This document shows positions 16,802-25,028 of a stretch of DNA of 50,812 nt, piece after piece. Each line of letters opens with the position of its first letter. Within the stretch, counting starts at the first letter, position 1. Source of the stretch: CAIXQW01 sp046049675. GTDB taxonomy: Bacteria > Bacteroidota > Bacteroidia > Chitinophagales > Chitinophagaceae. The position numbers and the translations under genes are program-made. Location: contig JBJORA010000008.1 in the NCBI GenBank assembly GCA_046049675.1, positions 1-50,812 on the forward strand. The letters are read 5' to 3'. Under the pieces are notes generated by a model that saw only the letters and a list, made by a program, of their open reading frames with translations, searched no databases and was not told the DNA's origin.

Positions 16802-18775
16802 CTACAGCGTTTCCTTCAACCAATCAAAAAACTCGCGCTGCCATACTTGTGCATTTTGCGCACGCAAAACCCAATGGTTTTCTTCTGGCAAGTATAATAA
16901 TTTGCTCTTAATGCCTTTTAACTGAGCAGCCTGAAACGCTTGTAAACCTTGCTCTATACCAACACGAAAATCTTTACCCCCTTGTACAATCATAATAGGT
17001 GTATTCCACTTGTCTACAAGATTGCTTGGGTTGTGTTTGCTATAACTTTCCATGCTCTTATCCCAATAAGGTCCACCGATATCCCAGTTGGCAAAAAATA
17101 ATTCTTCGGTAGTGCCATACCAGCTACGCAAATCAAACAAACCATCGTGCGCAATAAAGCTTTTGAAGCGATTGTTGTGTACACCCGCCAACATAAACAC
17201 ACTATAGCCACCATAGCTAGCACCTACCGCAGCGCATTTGTTTTTGTCTACATAGTTCTCGCGCGCAACATCATCAAAGGCACTGAGATAATCTTGTATT
17301 GCTTGGCCGCCCCAATCTTTGCTAATCGCCTCGTTCCACTTTGTACCCCAGCCTTGGCAGCCGCGACGATTGGGCACTACCACGATATAACCTTTACTAG
17401 CCATCAATTGAAAATTCCACCTAAAGCTGTAGAACTGGCTAATGCTACCTTGCGGACCACCTTGGCAATACAATAGTGTTGGATACTTTTTTGTTGGGTC
17501 GAAGTTTGGTGGATACACAACCCAGCTAAATAATTCTTCACCATCGCTAGCTGTTGTTGTGCGGCCTTCTACCTTACACATGTTCAATTTTTTGTATGCA
17601 GCTGTATTTACGCTACTCAATTGTGTCATTGTACCACCCGCCTTTGCAACCGAAAAGATTTCTGAGGCATGGTTCATATCTGTGCGCGTTACAAATACAT
17701 TTGTTGCATCATCGCCAATAACATCATTGACATCCCACACGCCTTCGGTAATGCGTACTACGTTATACATTGGCATCATGCGAATTTCTTGTGCACGGCT
17801 ACGCGGACCTTTCTTTGGTGGCTTACCCGGCGTATTAGGCGTAATGTTTACCTCAAACAATTGTTTAGTGCCACGATAAGGCGCACTAAAATAAATACGA
17901 TCGCTTGCTTTAGCCCATTTGTACTCACTTGTGCTTTCATCCCACGTGCGTGTAATATTGGCTGTGCTTCTGCTTGTCCAATCCATTACAATTAAATCTT
18001 GCTTATCGCTTTCAAAGCCATCGCGGCGCATGCTTTGCCAAGCTAATTTTTTACCATCAGGGCTAAAACTTGGATTCATATCGTAACCCATCATGCCTTC
18101 TGTTAAATTTTCTGTTTGACCTGTCGCAATATCAAATGCGTATAAATCTGTATTGGTGCTCAAAGCATAGTCTGTACCGTATTTCTTTTTACATACATAA
18201 ATAATTTGCTTGCTATCGGGTGTCCAGCAAAGGTCTTCGCTGCCGCCAAATGGTTTAGTTGGCGCATCGTATTTTTCACCGGCCATAATATCGCGCTCGT
18301 TTTGCACCTTTCCTTTTACAATATCAGCTACAAAAATGTGGCTGTAGCTGCCATCTTCCCAAGTGTCCCAATGGCGATTATTGAGGCTACTGAAAATATA
18401 GGCATTGCTCTTCGGTAAATCGCGGTACTTGTCGCTGCCTTTAATCTTTTCGATGGCTACTTCTCTGCTAAAAGCGATACGCTTGCCGTCTGGGCTAACT
18501 ACAGCATTATCGTAGTCGGAAAAATTGTCGGCTGGGGTATATGGGCTAACGACACCTTTGGTGCTAAGCGCATAAGTTTTGCTACTGCTTTTGTCTTCAG
18601 CAATATTGGGTGTAGAGGCGCGGTAGTAAATTTGTTTACCATCGGCACTCATGCCCATTGGACTAAGGCGAACCAAACTCCAAAGGTCTGTAATGTCTAA
18701 ATTTTGTTGAGCAAAAAGGCTGGTTGTGCTTGCAAAAAATGTGCAGACCAAGGCCAAAAGCGATTTTTTCGTCAT
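16802..18775 (-). CDS. S9-family peptidase (prolyl oligopeptidase/acylaminoacyl-peptidase-like), exported
   Basis: A 657-residue serine peptidase with a signal peptide (MTKKSLLALVCTFFASTTSLFAQ). An N-terminal PD40/TolB-type propeller (about 30-390) shows repeated blades such as VVSPDGKRIAFSRE, CWTPDSKQIIYVCKK and SFSPDGKKLAWQSM. An alpha/beta-hydrolase domain follows: nucleophile in VGASYGGYS (S520), acid in QGGKDFRVG (D602) and base in EENHWVL (H634), all present. It probably removes or cuts short peptides in the periplasm. A possible -7 element AAACTTTG (minus strand, 18783-18790) sits only 7 bases before the ATG. It diverges from the ECF sigma gene. Confidence 0.95.
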   Translation of the reverse strand: MTKKSLLALVCTFFASTTSLFAQQNLDITDLWSLVRLSPMGMSADGKQIYYRASTPNIAEDKSSSKTYALSTKGVVSPYTPADNFSDYDNAVVSPDGKRIAFSREVAIEKIKGSDKYRDLPKSNAYIFSSLNNRHWDTWEDGSYSHIFVADIVKGKVQNERDIMAGEKYDAPTKPFGGSEDLCWTPDSKQIIYVCKKKYGTDYALSTNTDLYAFDIATGQTENLTEGMMGYDMNPSFSPDGKKLAWQSMRRDGFESDKQDLIVMDWTSRSTANITRTWDESTSEYKWAKASDRIYFSAPYRGTKQLFEVNITPNTPGKPPKKGPRSRAQEIRMMPMYNVVRITEGVWDVNDVIGDDATNVFVTRTDMNHASEIFSVAKAGGTMTQLSSVNTAAYKKLNMCKVEGRTTTASDGEELFSWVVYPPNFDPTKKYPTLLYCQGGPQGSISQFYSFRWNFQLMASKGYIVVVPNRRGCQGWGTKWNEAISKDWGGQAIQDYLSAFDDVARENYVDKNKCAAVGASYGGYSVFMLAGVHNNRFKSFIAHDGLFDLRSWYGTTEELFFANWDIGGPYWDKSMESYSKHNPSNLVDKWNTPIMIVQGGKDFRVGIEQGLQAFQAAQLKGIKSKLLYLPEENHWVLRAQNAQVWQREFFDWLKETL

Positions 18776-18853
18776 ATGTCTACAAAGTTTTGCCTAAAAG
18801 CCAAGATTTCCAAAGTAATTCTACAATAAATGCGTCTAGTTTATGGCTAAGCC

Positions 18854-18874
18854 CCAATTTTTCGGGAAATTTGG
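18854..18874. promoter_or_regulatory. 21-bp imperfect palindrome upstream of the sigma gene
   Basis: The sequence begins CCAATTTTTC and ends GAAATTTGG around a central G; 8 of 10 position pairs are complementary. It lies 35 bases before ATG 18910, in the divergent region shared with the S9 peptidase gene. It could be a binding site for a regulator. I saw no clear TAnnTTTG for the sigma gene. Confidence 0.25.
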
Positions 18875-18909
18875 CCAAGCAGTTTTCATTTTTGGGAAGA
18901 AAATAGTAA

Positions 18910-19521
18910 ATGATTGCAGCTGAAAAGGTAAATATGGCAGCGGAAGAACTGACCTTAGAAGAAATATGGGCAGGCGTAAAGCAGGGTCATGCAGCGATGC
19001 AGAGGCGCTTGTATCATGCTACCTATAAGCTGATGATGGCCATTTGCTGCCGCTATGCCACCACCGTAGAAGACGCCGAGCAGTGGGTTCACGATGGCTA
19101 TGTAAAGATTTTCAATAATGTAGATAAGTATGGCGATAAAGGCAGTCTCGAAGGCTGGCTCAAGCGCATAATGGTTAACACATGTTTGGATAATTTGCGT
19201 GCTTTGAAGGCGCAATACAATCAGCCAAATTTTTACACAAAGGACACAAGCGTGATTGGCCAGGATTATAGCACTGCCAATGACGCGTTACTAAATATAA
19301 ATGCTGAAAATTTATTAGCATTAATCAATAAACTACCAACCACGCAACGTACTGTGTTTAATATGTACGCTGTTGATGGTTATAGTCACAAGGAAATTGC
19401 AGAACACCTTGGCATCAAAGAAGCCAATAGCCAATGGCACCTTAACCAGGCTAGAAATTTTTTGAAGGGGAATTTAGAAGAATATAATATTAAAAGAAAA
19501 GTAAGCAAAGATGAGTACTGA
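18910..19521 (+). CDS. ECF-type RNA polymerase sigma factor
   Basis: A 203-residue sigma-70 family protein with regions 2 and 4 only. Region 2 is at about 28-98 (RLYHATYKLMMAICCRY, EDAEQWVHDGYVKIFNNVDKY, GSLEGWLKRIMVNTCLDNLR). Region 4 is at about 142-190 (LPTTQRTVFNMYAVDGYSHKEIAEHLGIKEANSQWHL, with the helix-turn-helix that reads the -35 box). ATG 18910 gives MIAAEKVNMAAEELT; the second ATG at 18934 is also usable. Its stop overlaps the next gene by 11 bases, so the two are translated together, the standard arrangement for a sigma factor with its anti-sigma partner. Confidence 0.95.
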   Translation: MIAAEKVNMAAEELTLEEIWAGVKQGHAAMQRRLYHATYKLMMAICCRYATTVEDAEQWVHDGYVKIFNNVDKYGDKGSLEGWLKRIMVNTCLDNLRALKAQYNQPNFYTKDTSVIGQDYSTANDALLNINAENLLALINKLPTTQRTVFNMYAVDGYSHKEIAEHLGIKEANSQWHLNQARNFLKGNLEEYNIKRKVSKDEY

Positions 19522-20953
19522 ACAGTTTGACGATCTCGTACGCAAGAAGTTGGGCGAGTTAGACTTCGAAGCCAACGATATGCAGTGGGCCAAGTTGCAA
19601 AGGCAACTTGAACAGAAGCCTGTTGCTGCAACAGAACAGGTAGGCGGCGACGAAGGTGGTGCTGTGCTACCATGGTATAGCAAGCTTAATGCAAAACGTA
19701 TTGCAGCAACAGTTGCGGCACTATTGGCTGTAGGCGCTTTGGCTTTAATGCTTAGTAAGAAAGGCGAAGCACCTGGTCAAGATACTTTAGTAAACACAAC
19801 ACCTGCCAATACCACAACAGAACAACAAGCAGCACCTACAAACGATGCTACTACAAATACAGAGATTGCTAATAATTCTACAATAGCCAACGACAACAAT
19901 ACCACACCAAATCAAACGAACAGCAATGCTGCTACGCAAGCTTCACAAAATACAACAGCGCCAACACCTTACAAAGCTGTAGGTCCAGGCGTGCATGTAG
20001 GTTTGGCAAGAGCAGTGCCACAACAAACAAACAATGCGCCAAGTAATAATAATACTGTAGAAAATATTGTACCAACACCTAATACAAACAATAACAATAG
20101 CAATGTTGGTATTGCTACTAACGACAATATTGCACCAAAGCAAGACAATCTAGCACCGCAGGCACCGCAATCGCCTAAGCCAAAAGCAACAGACAATATT
20201 AGCATCGCGAATAACACACCAAAGCAAACGCCTCAGGTGAATATGCCTATCAATATGCCAACGCCTGCACCAAGCAAGGCATCACAAGCGACAAAGAATT
20301 ATATGCTTAATTTGGCTACAAGCGCAGGTATTGGTCGTCAGAACCAAAGCATGCTTGTATTTGGTATGTCTGCTCAAAAAAATATTGCTAGCAATGTGTA
20401 TGTAGAAACTGCTTTAAACTTTAGCAATAATAATGCTGGTACAGTTGCTGCATTAAATAGCAGCGATTTTAGTGTTGCAAGTGCAAATAAGAGCACGGAT
20501 GTTCCTTTTAACGCTACTAATGTGCCAGAAAATATTCAAACGGTTACGGCAGGCACACAAGACTTAAATAGCAGAGCTGGTGGCTTTAGAAGCGATGCGC
20601 AAGTGGCTACAGCTATTGCACAACTAACGCCTGCATATAATATTGAGTTTTTGCCAACTATTGGATTTCGTATCAACAAAACATTTAAGCTTGCTACAGG
20701 TATAGATTTTAGCCAAGCAGTGTTGGGCCAAACTGTAGCAGACGAATTAAGTTATTTGCAAAGCAATGCAAGTACGCCAGTTGCAGTGCGCGGCTGGGAT
20801 GCAGGCGCAAATGCACGTGCTGAAGCAAATATCACCAAGCGTATTAGTATTGGCTATCGTTATCGTGCAGGCTTAACTCAAGTAACGCCGGGCAGCGGCA
20901 TCAACAGCCGCCGTAATTTTCACAACCTAGGTTTGAAAATGCGCTTACGCTAG
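19511..20953 (+). CDS. Anti-sigma-type protein: cytoplasmic head, inner-membrane helix, disordered linker, outer-membrane barrel (Dma-like)
   Basis: A 480-residue protein with four parts. Residues 1-55 are charged and soluble (MSTEQFDDLVRKKLGELDFE), the likely sigma-binding head. Residues about 58-80 form one membrane helix (RIAATVAALLAVGALALML) with no signal peptide. Residues about 85-255 are a low-complexity Asn/Thr/Ala/Pro/Gln linker. Residues about 258-480 resemble an outer-membrane beta-barrel (MLNLATSAGIGRQ, YVETALNFSNNNAG, LPTIGFRINKTFKLATGIDF, RISIGYRYRAGLTQ) and end FHNLGLKMRLR. The gene overlaps the sigma gene by 11 bases. The layout matches dual membrane-spanning anti-sigma factors, which sense envelope state and release the sigma factor. 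An unrelated periplasmic beta domain is the alternative. Confidence 0.8.
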   Translation: MSTEQFDDLVRKKLGELDFEANDMQWAKLQRQLEQKPVAATEQVGGDEGGAVLPWYSKLNAKRIAATVAALLAVGALALMLSKKGEAPGQDTLVNTTPANTTTEQQAAPTNDATTNTEIANNSTIANDNNTTPNQTNSNAATQASQNTTAPTPYKAVGPGVHVGLARAVPQQTNNAPSNNNTVENIVPTPNTNNNNSNVGIATNDNIAPKQDNLAPQAPQSPKPKATDNISIANNTPKQTPQVNMPINMPTPAPSKASQATKNYMLNLATSAGIGRQNQSMLVFGMSAQKNIASNVYVETALNFSNNNAGTVAALNSSDFSVASANKSTDVPFNATNVPENIQTVTAGTQDLNSRAGGFRSDAQVATAIAQLTPAYNIEFLPTIGFRINKTFKLATGIDFSQAVLGQTVADELSYLQSNASTPVAVRGWDAGANARAEANITKRISIGYRYRAGLTQVTPGSGINSRRNFHNLGLKMRLR

Positions 20954-20966
20954 TTGAAGTATGCTG

Positions 20967-22700
20967 CTAGTTTTCTGGCAAGCTGTACCATTTTTTGTAT
21001 GCAGGTACAAATGCAACAACCATTAGTACTAACATAAACGCTGCTGTTATCAAAGGCATCCATGGCCACATGGCTTCTATAAAATTTAGCTTGCTTTCGT
21101 ATTCTGCAAGTCGCAGCACGTTAACGCGGTGCCCGTGGTATGTACCCATTTCAAATTGACGAACAACATCGCGATAATGCTCGTGTAGGTTAATGAGAAT
21201 AAAACTTGGTAGCATTGTGCAAAGCACTACACACAAGTTCAGTGCGATGCCAATGGCTGTACTTCTTGTACGAATGCTATTTAATGCCAAGCTACTAAGT
21301 AGTATCGATACTATTAAGTACATCACATAAGTGCCTTTAGCTGCCTGTTCTGAACCATTTGTGCTCACCATTGCAAGCCCTGTAAATATCGTTATCAAAA
21401 AGCCTGCTAATACGCTTAGCCAAAAAACACGAATAGTCGTATGCCTGTAAATCATCAAGAGAATCGTGCAAATCAATGCGATAATTGTAAACATTATTAA
21501 AAAAGGCTCTAGGGCTTTCCATCTAAAGGTGTTTAGTTTATCTAGCACGTTTTCCATATTATTGTCTACACGATAAGCTATGCTGCGTAAGGAATCCATT
21601 GATTGCGCATACACTTTGTCGTCAACAACTTCAGTCTGGTAAATTCGTTGCTTGAGGTCTTCTTTATCAACTGGCAAAAGATACTTATCTGCTAAAGCAC
21701 AAAACTTGTCAGCATGCTGTGCTTTAGTTGTACTAGTTGGATATGCTAGCATTTTGCGCCATAGTGCAACGGCGTGCCAAGTAGTATCGCTGGTATTACT
21801 CTCATTTCTAGCGTATGAAAAGAAGCTGCCAATCTCACCTAACTGCGGCGGGCTAAAAAAGAACACAGTATTATTTTTGCCATAAATTACGCTATCTCGT
21901 GTGGCTACTACGCTATCTAAAACACCTGAGTAAATATAGTAGTCGTAGGTACGCTCATTGCCTTCAAAGCTCACTCTTTTGGCATCTTCGTCATATGGCT
22001 CTGTAATGATAGGCTGCCATGTTTTCATAAAATGGCTCGGCGAATCATCTTGACCTAAATATCGCTGATAAAAACGACTATTGTCTTGTTCATTCAAAGC
22101 GTATGTCACCATATAGCCAGAACTTATATTCTCTTGTGCCATACGCATTCGAAATGTATCGAGATACATCCTTAAGCGACTATCATTGGTATCGCTGATA
22201 ATAAGTGCCGTCTTCATGTCCCAGTCTTTTTCTAAACCATCAGTAGCCAATTCGTAATGCAAGTTCAGCGTATTAGCATCAGCAGCGAGTTGCTTGGCGC
22301 TATACTTAGATTTTGCAGCACTATAGTCTGCAAGCATAGGTACAAAGCATGGCAATAACATTGCAATGATGCTAATAAAATAGTAAACGTAATTCTTTGC
22401 AGCATGCACCTGCATATTGAGCTTGCCATAGCGCTTAAATACGTTAAAGCGCAGTAGATATACCAGATACACAATAATGCCAATGATGGAAACAACAGCC
22501 ATATAAGGCAGCCAGGTCTTTTCAAATTTTGCACTTAGTGGATCACTTGCAGCAAGCCAATATAGGCCTGTAAGTACGAGTGTAGCTAACAAACTATAAT
22601 AAATAACCAAGTGTACACGTGTACTCCATACATCTGGTTTGTTTTTTAATAAGTAATTATCGTATTGCTTAAGAAAGCCAGGTACTAATATTCTGTTCAT
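20967..22700 (-). CDS. Multi-pass membrane protein, probable partner of the adjacent ABC ATPase
   Basis: A 577-residue protein with hydrophobic segments at about 32-52, 66-88 and 108-128, then a large soluble domain (about 135-395), then a second cluster of four to five segments (about 400-570: FLIMFTIIALICTILLMIY, VFWLSVLAGFLITIFTGLAM, TYVMYLIVSILLSSLAL, IGIALNLCVVLCTMLPSFI, LITAAFMLVLMVVAFV). The soluble part contains SRFYQRYLGQDD and RVSFEGNERTYDYYIYS and resembles no domain I can name. It lies 11 bases after the ABC ATPase gene on the same strand, so it is probably the permease or a membrane anchor of that ATPase. The transported molecule is unknown. Confidence 0.75.
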   Translation of the reverse strand: MNRILVPGFLKQYDNYLLKNKPDVWSTRVHLVIYYSLLATLVLTGLYWLAASDPLSAKFEKTWLPYMAVVSIIGIIVYLVYLLRFNVFKRYGKLNMQVHAAKNYVYYFISIIAMLLPCFVPMLADYSAAKSKYSAKQLAADANTLNLHYELATDGLEKDWDMKTALIISDTNDSRLRMYLDTFRMRMAQENISSGYMVTYALNEQDNSRFYQRYLGQDDSPSHFMKTWQPIITEPYDEDAKRVSFEGNERTYDYYIYSGVLDSVVATRDSVIYGKNNTVFFFSPPQLGEIGSFFSYARNESNTSDTTWHAVALWRKMLAYPTSTTKAQHADKFCALADKYLLPVDKEDLKQRIYQTEVVDDKVYAQSMDSLRSIAYRVDNNMENVLDKLNTFRWKALEPFLIMFTIIALICTILLMIYRHTTIRVFWLSVLAGFLITIFTGLAMVSTNGSEQAAKGTYVMYLIVSILLSSLALNSIRTRSTAIGIALNLCVVLCTMLPSFILINLHEHYRDVVRQFEMGTYHGHRVNVLRLAEYESKLNFIEAMWPWMPLITAAFMLVLMVVAFVPAYKKWYSLPEN

Positions 22701-22711
22701 CTGAAATATAG

Positions 22712-23848
22712 CTAGAGTTTATTAAAGTATTGTTTTGTACTTGTACTAATGTCGCGTAGGTAGGTCAATTCTATACCATTGCTTACTAATGCAAGAATCA
22801 GTTGTGGCACAGTATGCGCGCTTGTTTCAATCATGTAGTAACCACCTGTAAAACTAATTTTCACATTGCCCAAAGCTTTTTCTATCTCGCTTCGGCTATG
22901 TTTGGTTTCTATTTCTATAACGGTTGTAGCTGCTAAGCTTTCTTTCTGCTGCGCTTCTTGCGTTTTGCGCGTGTACACCAATTCGCCTTGCTTGAGCATC
23001 ATCACATCGTCGGCCACTTTTTCTACTTCGTGTAGTTGCTGACTACTAAGTATGATACCCATATTATGACGCTTACTTTTTGTTACAAGCTTTAAATCGG
23101 TAAGTAGTGTTTGTTGCGCATTAATATCCAAGTTGGCTAAAGGCTCGTCCAATACAAGTAGGCTAGGCTTTTGCAACAGAATACGCGCAATTTCAAATCG
23201 TGTGCGATAGCCACTGCTAATCTGGTTCCATGTAAGATGTGCATAAGGCTGCAAACCAAATCGGTGTATCACATAATCTACCATCACATCGTTCGTTTTA
23301 CCCGTATAGCCACTGATAGATGCGCTAAAGTGTAAATTGTCCTTTAAGTTACCAAACCATCGCGGAATACGTTGGGGCACGAATGCGATATAGCTTTTTA
23401 CTGCATAATAATCTTGCTTTTTGAGTTGGCCGTAGCTTACTTCGCCTTCATCAATGGCTAGCTGTCCGCTTAGTGCACGCAAATAGGTTGTTTTGCCATT
23501 GCCATTTTCGCCAACTACACCAATAATCTCACCGCTTTGCAAAGTCATGCTTACTGGCTTAAGCGAAAAATGTCCTGTATTATAGCTTTTGCTTACACCT
23601 TTTGCTTCTATGAGCACTTGTGGCACGGCAGCTACATTTGAGCTAGCATGTAGTTCGTCTATTAAAGTGCTTGCACTAGCAGCAAAAGCATCTTGCTTAG
23701 CTTCAAATAAAAGCTGACTGCATTGGATGGCCTTTTGTAATAATGGCAAATCGCCACTGTCGTAAGCAGCATCTAATAAACGTCGGTTGGCTAGGCTATT
23801 TTCTTGGTGTTGTAAATACTCGCGTATCTCTTGCAGTTGGGCTGACAT
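22712..23848 (-). CDS. ABC transporter ATP-binding protein with N-terminal extension and atypical signature
   Basis: A 378-residue protein from ATG 23848 (MSAQLQEIREYLQHQ); a TTG at 23881 would only add a polar stretch. About 75 helical residues precede the ATPase domain. Walker A is GENGNGKTT (about 113-121), the Q-loop region is IAFVPQRIPRWFG, and Walker B is LLVLDEPLANLD, followed by the H-loop area IILSSQQLHEVEKVADDVMML. The C-loop reads ISSGYRTRFEIARILL, where LSGGQ is usual. A C-terminal domain of about 80 residues follows (TVIEIETKHSRSEIEKALG). It is the first gene of a two-gene unit with the membrane protein that starts 11 bases downstream. Imported or exported substrate unknown. Confidence 0.9.
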   Translation of the reverse strand: MSAQLQEIREYLQHQENSLANRRLLDAAYDSGDLPLLQKAIQCSQLLFEAKQDAFAASASTLIDELHASSNVAAVPQVLIEAKGVSKSYNTGHFSLKPVSMTLQSGEIIGVVGENGNGKTTYLRALSGQLAIDEGEVSYGQLKKQDYYAVKSYIAFVPQRIPRWFGNLKDNLHFSASISGYTGKTNDVMVDYVIHRFGLQPYAHLTWNQISSGYRTRFEIARILLQKPSLLVLDEPLANLDINAQQTLLTDLKLVTKSKRHNMGIILSSQQLHEVEKVADDVMMLKQGELVYTRKTQEAQQKESLAATTVIEIETKHSRSEIEKALGNVKISFTGGYYMIETSAHTVPQLILALVSNGIELTYLRDISTSTKQYFNKL

Positions 23849-23951
23849 GTACTTAGTAGAATATGATTCTACGAATGTCAACTAATTAGCTGCAAACGCA
23901 GCACAAGCAGACGTTAAATATTTCAGAAGAGCGACAAATGAGCTGACTTTA

Positions 23952-25025
23952 CTAGTCTAACCAATCGCAAATAAATACGTTGGTGTCGCGCGTGCCTTTA
24001 TTGTTTCTATTGCTACAGAAAACAAATTTCTTACCATCTGGGCTAAACGCTGGAAAAGCGTCAAAGCCGCCATCTGTACTGATGCGCTCGAGGCCAGTGC
24101 CGTCTAAATTAATGAGGTACAGATTAAACGGGAAGCCACGCTTGTGCTCGTGATTGCTTGCAAAAATAATTTTCTTGCCACTCGGTGTAAAATTGGGCGC
24201 CCAATTAGCTTGGCCTAAATTGGTTACTTGCTTTACATTGCTGCCATCAGCATCTGCAATAAACACTTCCATATTTGTTGGCATCACCAAGCCGCTATCA
24301 AGCAAGCTTTTGTATTCTGCAATTTCTGCTTCTGTTTTAGGACGGCTAGCGCGCCAAACAATTTTGCTACCATCAGGACTAAACCATGCGCCGCCATCGT
24401 AGCCAAGGTCAAAAGTAATTTGCTTTACATCGCTACCATCTAAGTTCATCGTGTACAAATCCAAATCGCCATTGCGCATACTGCAAAATAGAATTTTGTC
24501 TCCCTTTGGGCTTACAACAGCTTCTGCATCATAGCCAGGAGAATTAGTCAGTTGCTTAGTGATATTGCCTTTGAGGTCTGCTTCAAAAATATCGTACTCG
24601 GCATAAATTGGCCATACATATTTCTTCCATTTATTTCTATCTGGTACAGGAGGGCAAACCTTTGCACCTTTGTGTGTACTCGCATATACAAGATGCTTTT
24701 TATCTGGCATTAAATAGCTGCATGTGGTACGACCACCGCCAGTGCTAACCATGTTATACTTAAACTTACCATTACGCTTGCTAGGAATAGTGCCATAAAA
24801 AATTTGGTCGCATTCAACACCTTCTACTTTATTGGTACGTTGAAAAACCACATGCTTGCTGTCGAAGCCAAAATAACATTCAGCATTATCGCCGCCAAAT
24901 GTGAGCTGCTTTACATTTACAAAATGCTTTTCGCCAGGGAAATGCACTGTGTCTGTTGCTGTGTTTTGTGCTGCGCTTGCAAGTGCTACAAGGCAAATGC
25001 TAATGCTTAAAAAATACTTTTTCAT
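23952..25025 (-). CDS. TolB-like PD40 propeller protein, secreted
   Basis: A 357-residue protein with a signal peptide (MKKYFLSISICLVALASAAQ). The rest is a six-bladed TolB/PD40 propeller: VSPKGDKILFCSMRNGDLDLY, WFSPDGSKIVWRASRP, FTPSGKKIIFASNHE and FSPDGKKFVFCSNRNN, with linking motifs such as NLDGSDVKQITFD and DADGSNVKQVTNL. It starts 3 bases after the ctpA-type gene and is surely co-transcribed with it, which suggests a joint periplasmic role, perhaps as a scaffold or substrate-presenting partner (inference). It is not true TolB: no pal or tolQRA genes are nearby and the TolB N-terminal domain is missing. Confidence 0.85.
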   Translation of the reverse strand: MKKYFLSISICLVALASAAQNTATDTVHFPGEKHFVNVKQLTFGGDNAECYFGFDSKHVVFQRTNKVEGVECDQIFYGTIPSKRNGKFKYNMVSTGGGRTTCSYLMPDKKHLVYASTHKGAKVCPPVPDRNKWKKYVWPIYAEYDIFEADLKGNITKQLTNSPGYDAEAVVSPKGDKILFCSMRNGDLDLYTMNLDGSDVKQITFDLGYDGGAWFSPDGSKIVWRASRPKTEAEIAEYKSLLDSGLVMPTNMEVFIADADGSNVKQVTNLGQANWAPNFTPSGKKIIFASNHEHKRGFPFNLYLINLDGTGLERISTDGGFDAFPAFSPDGKKFVFCSNRNNKGTRDTNVFICDWLD

Positions 25026-25028
25026 TGT

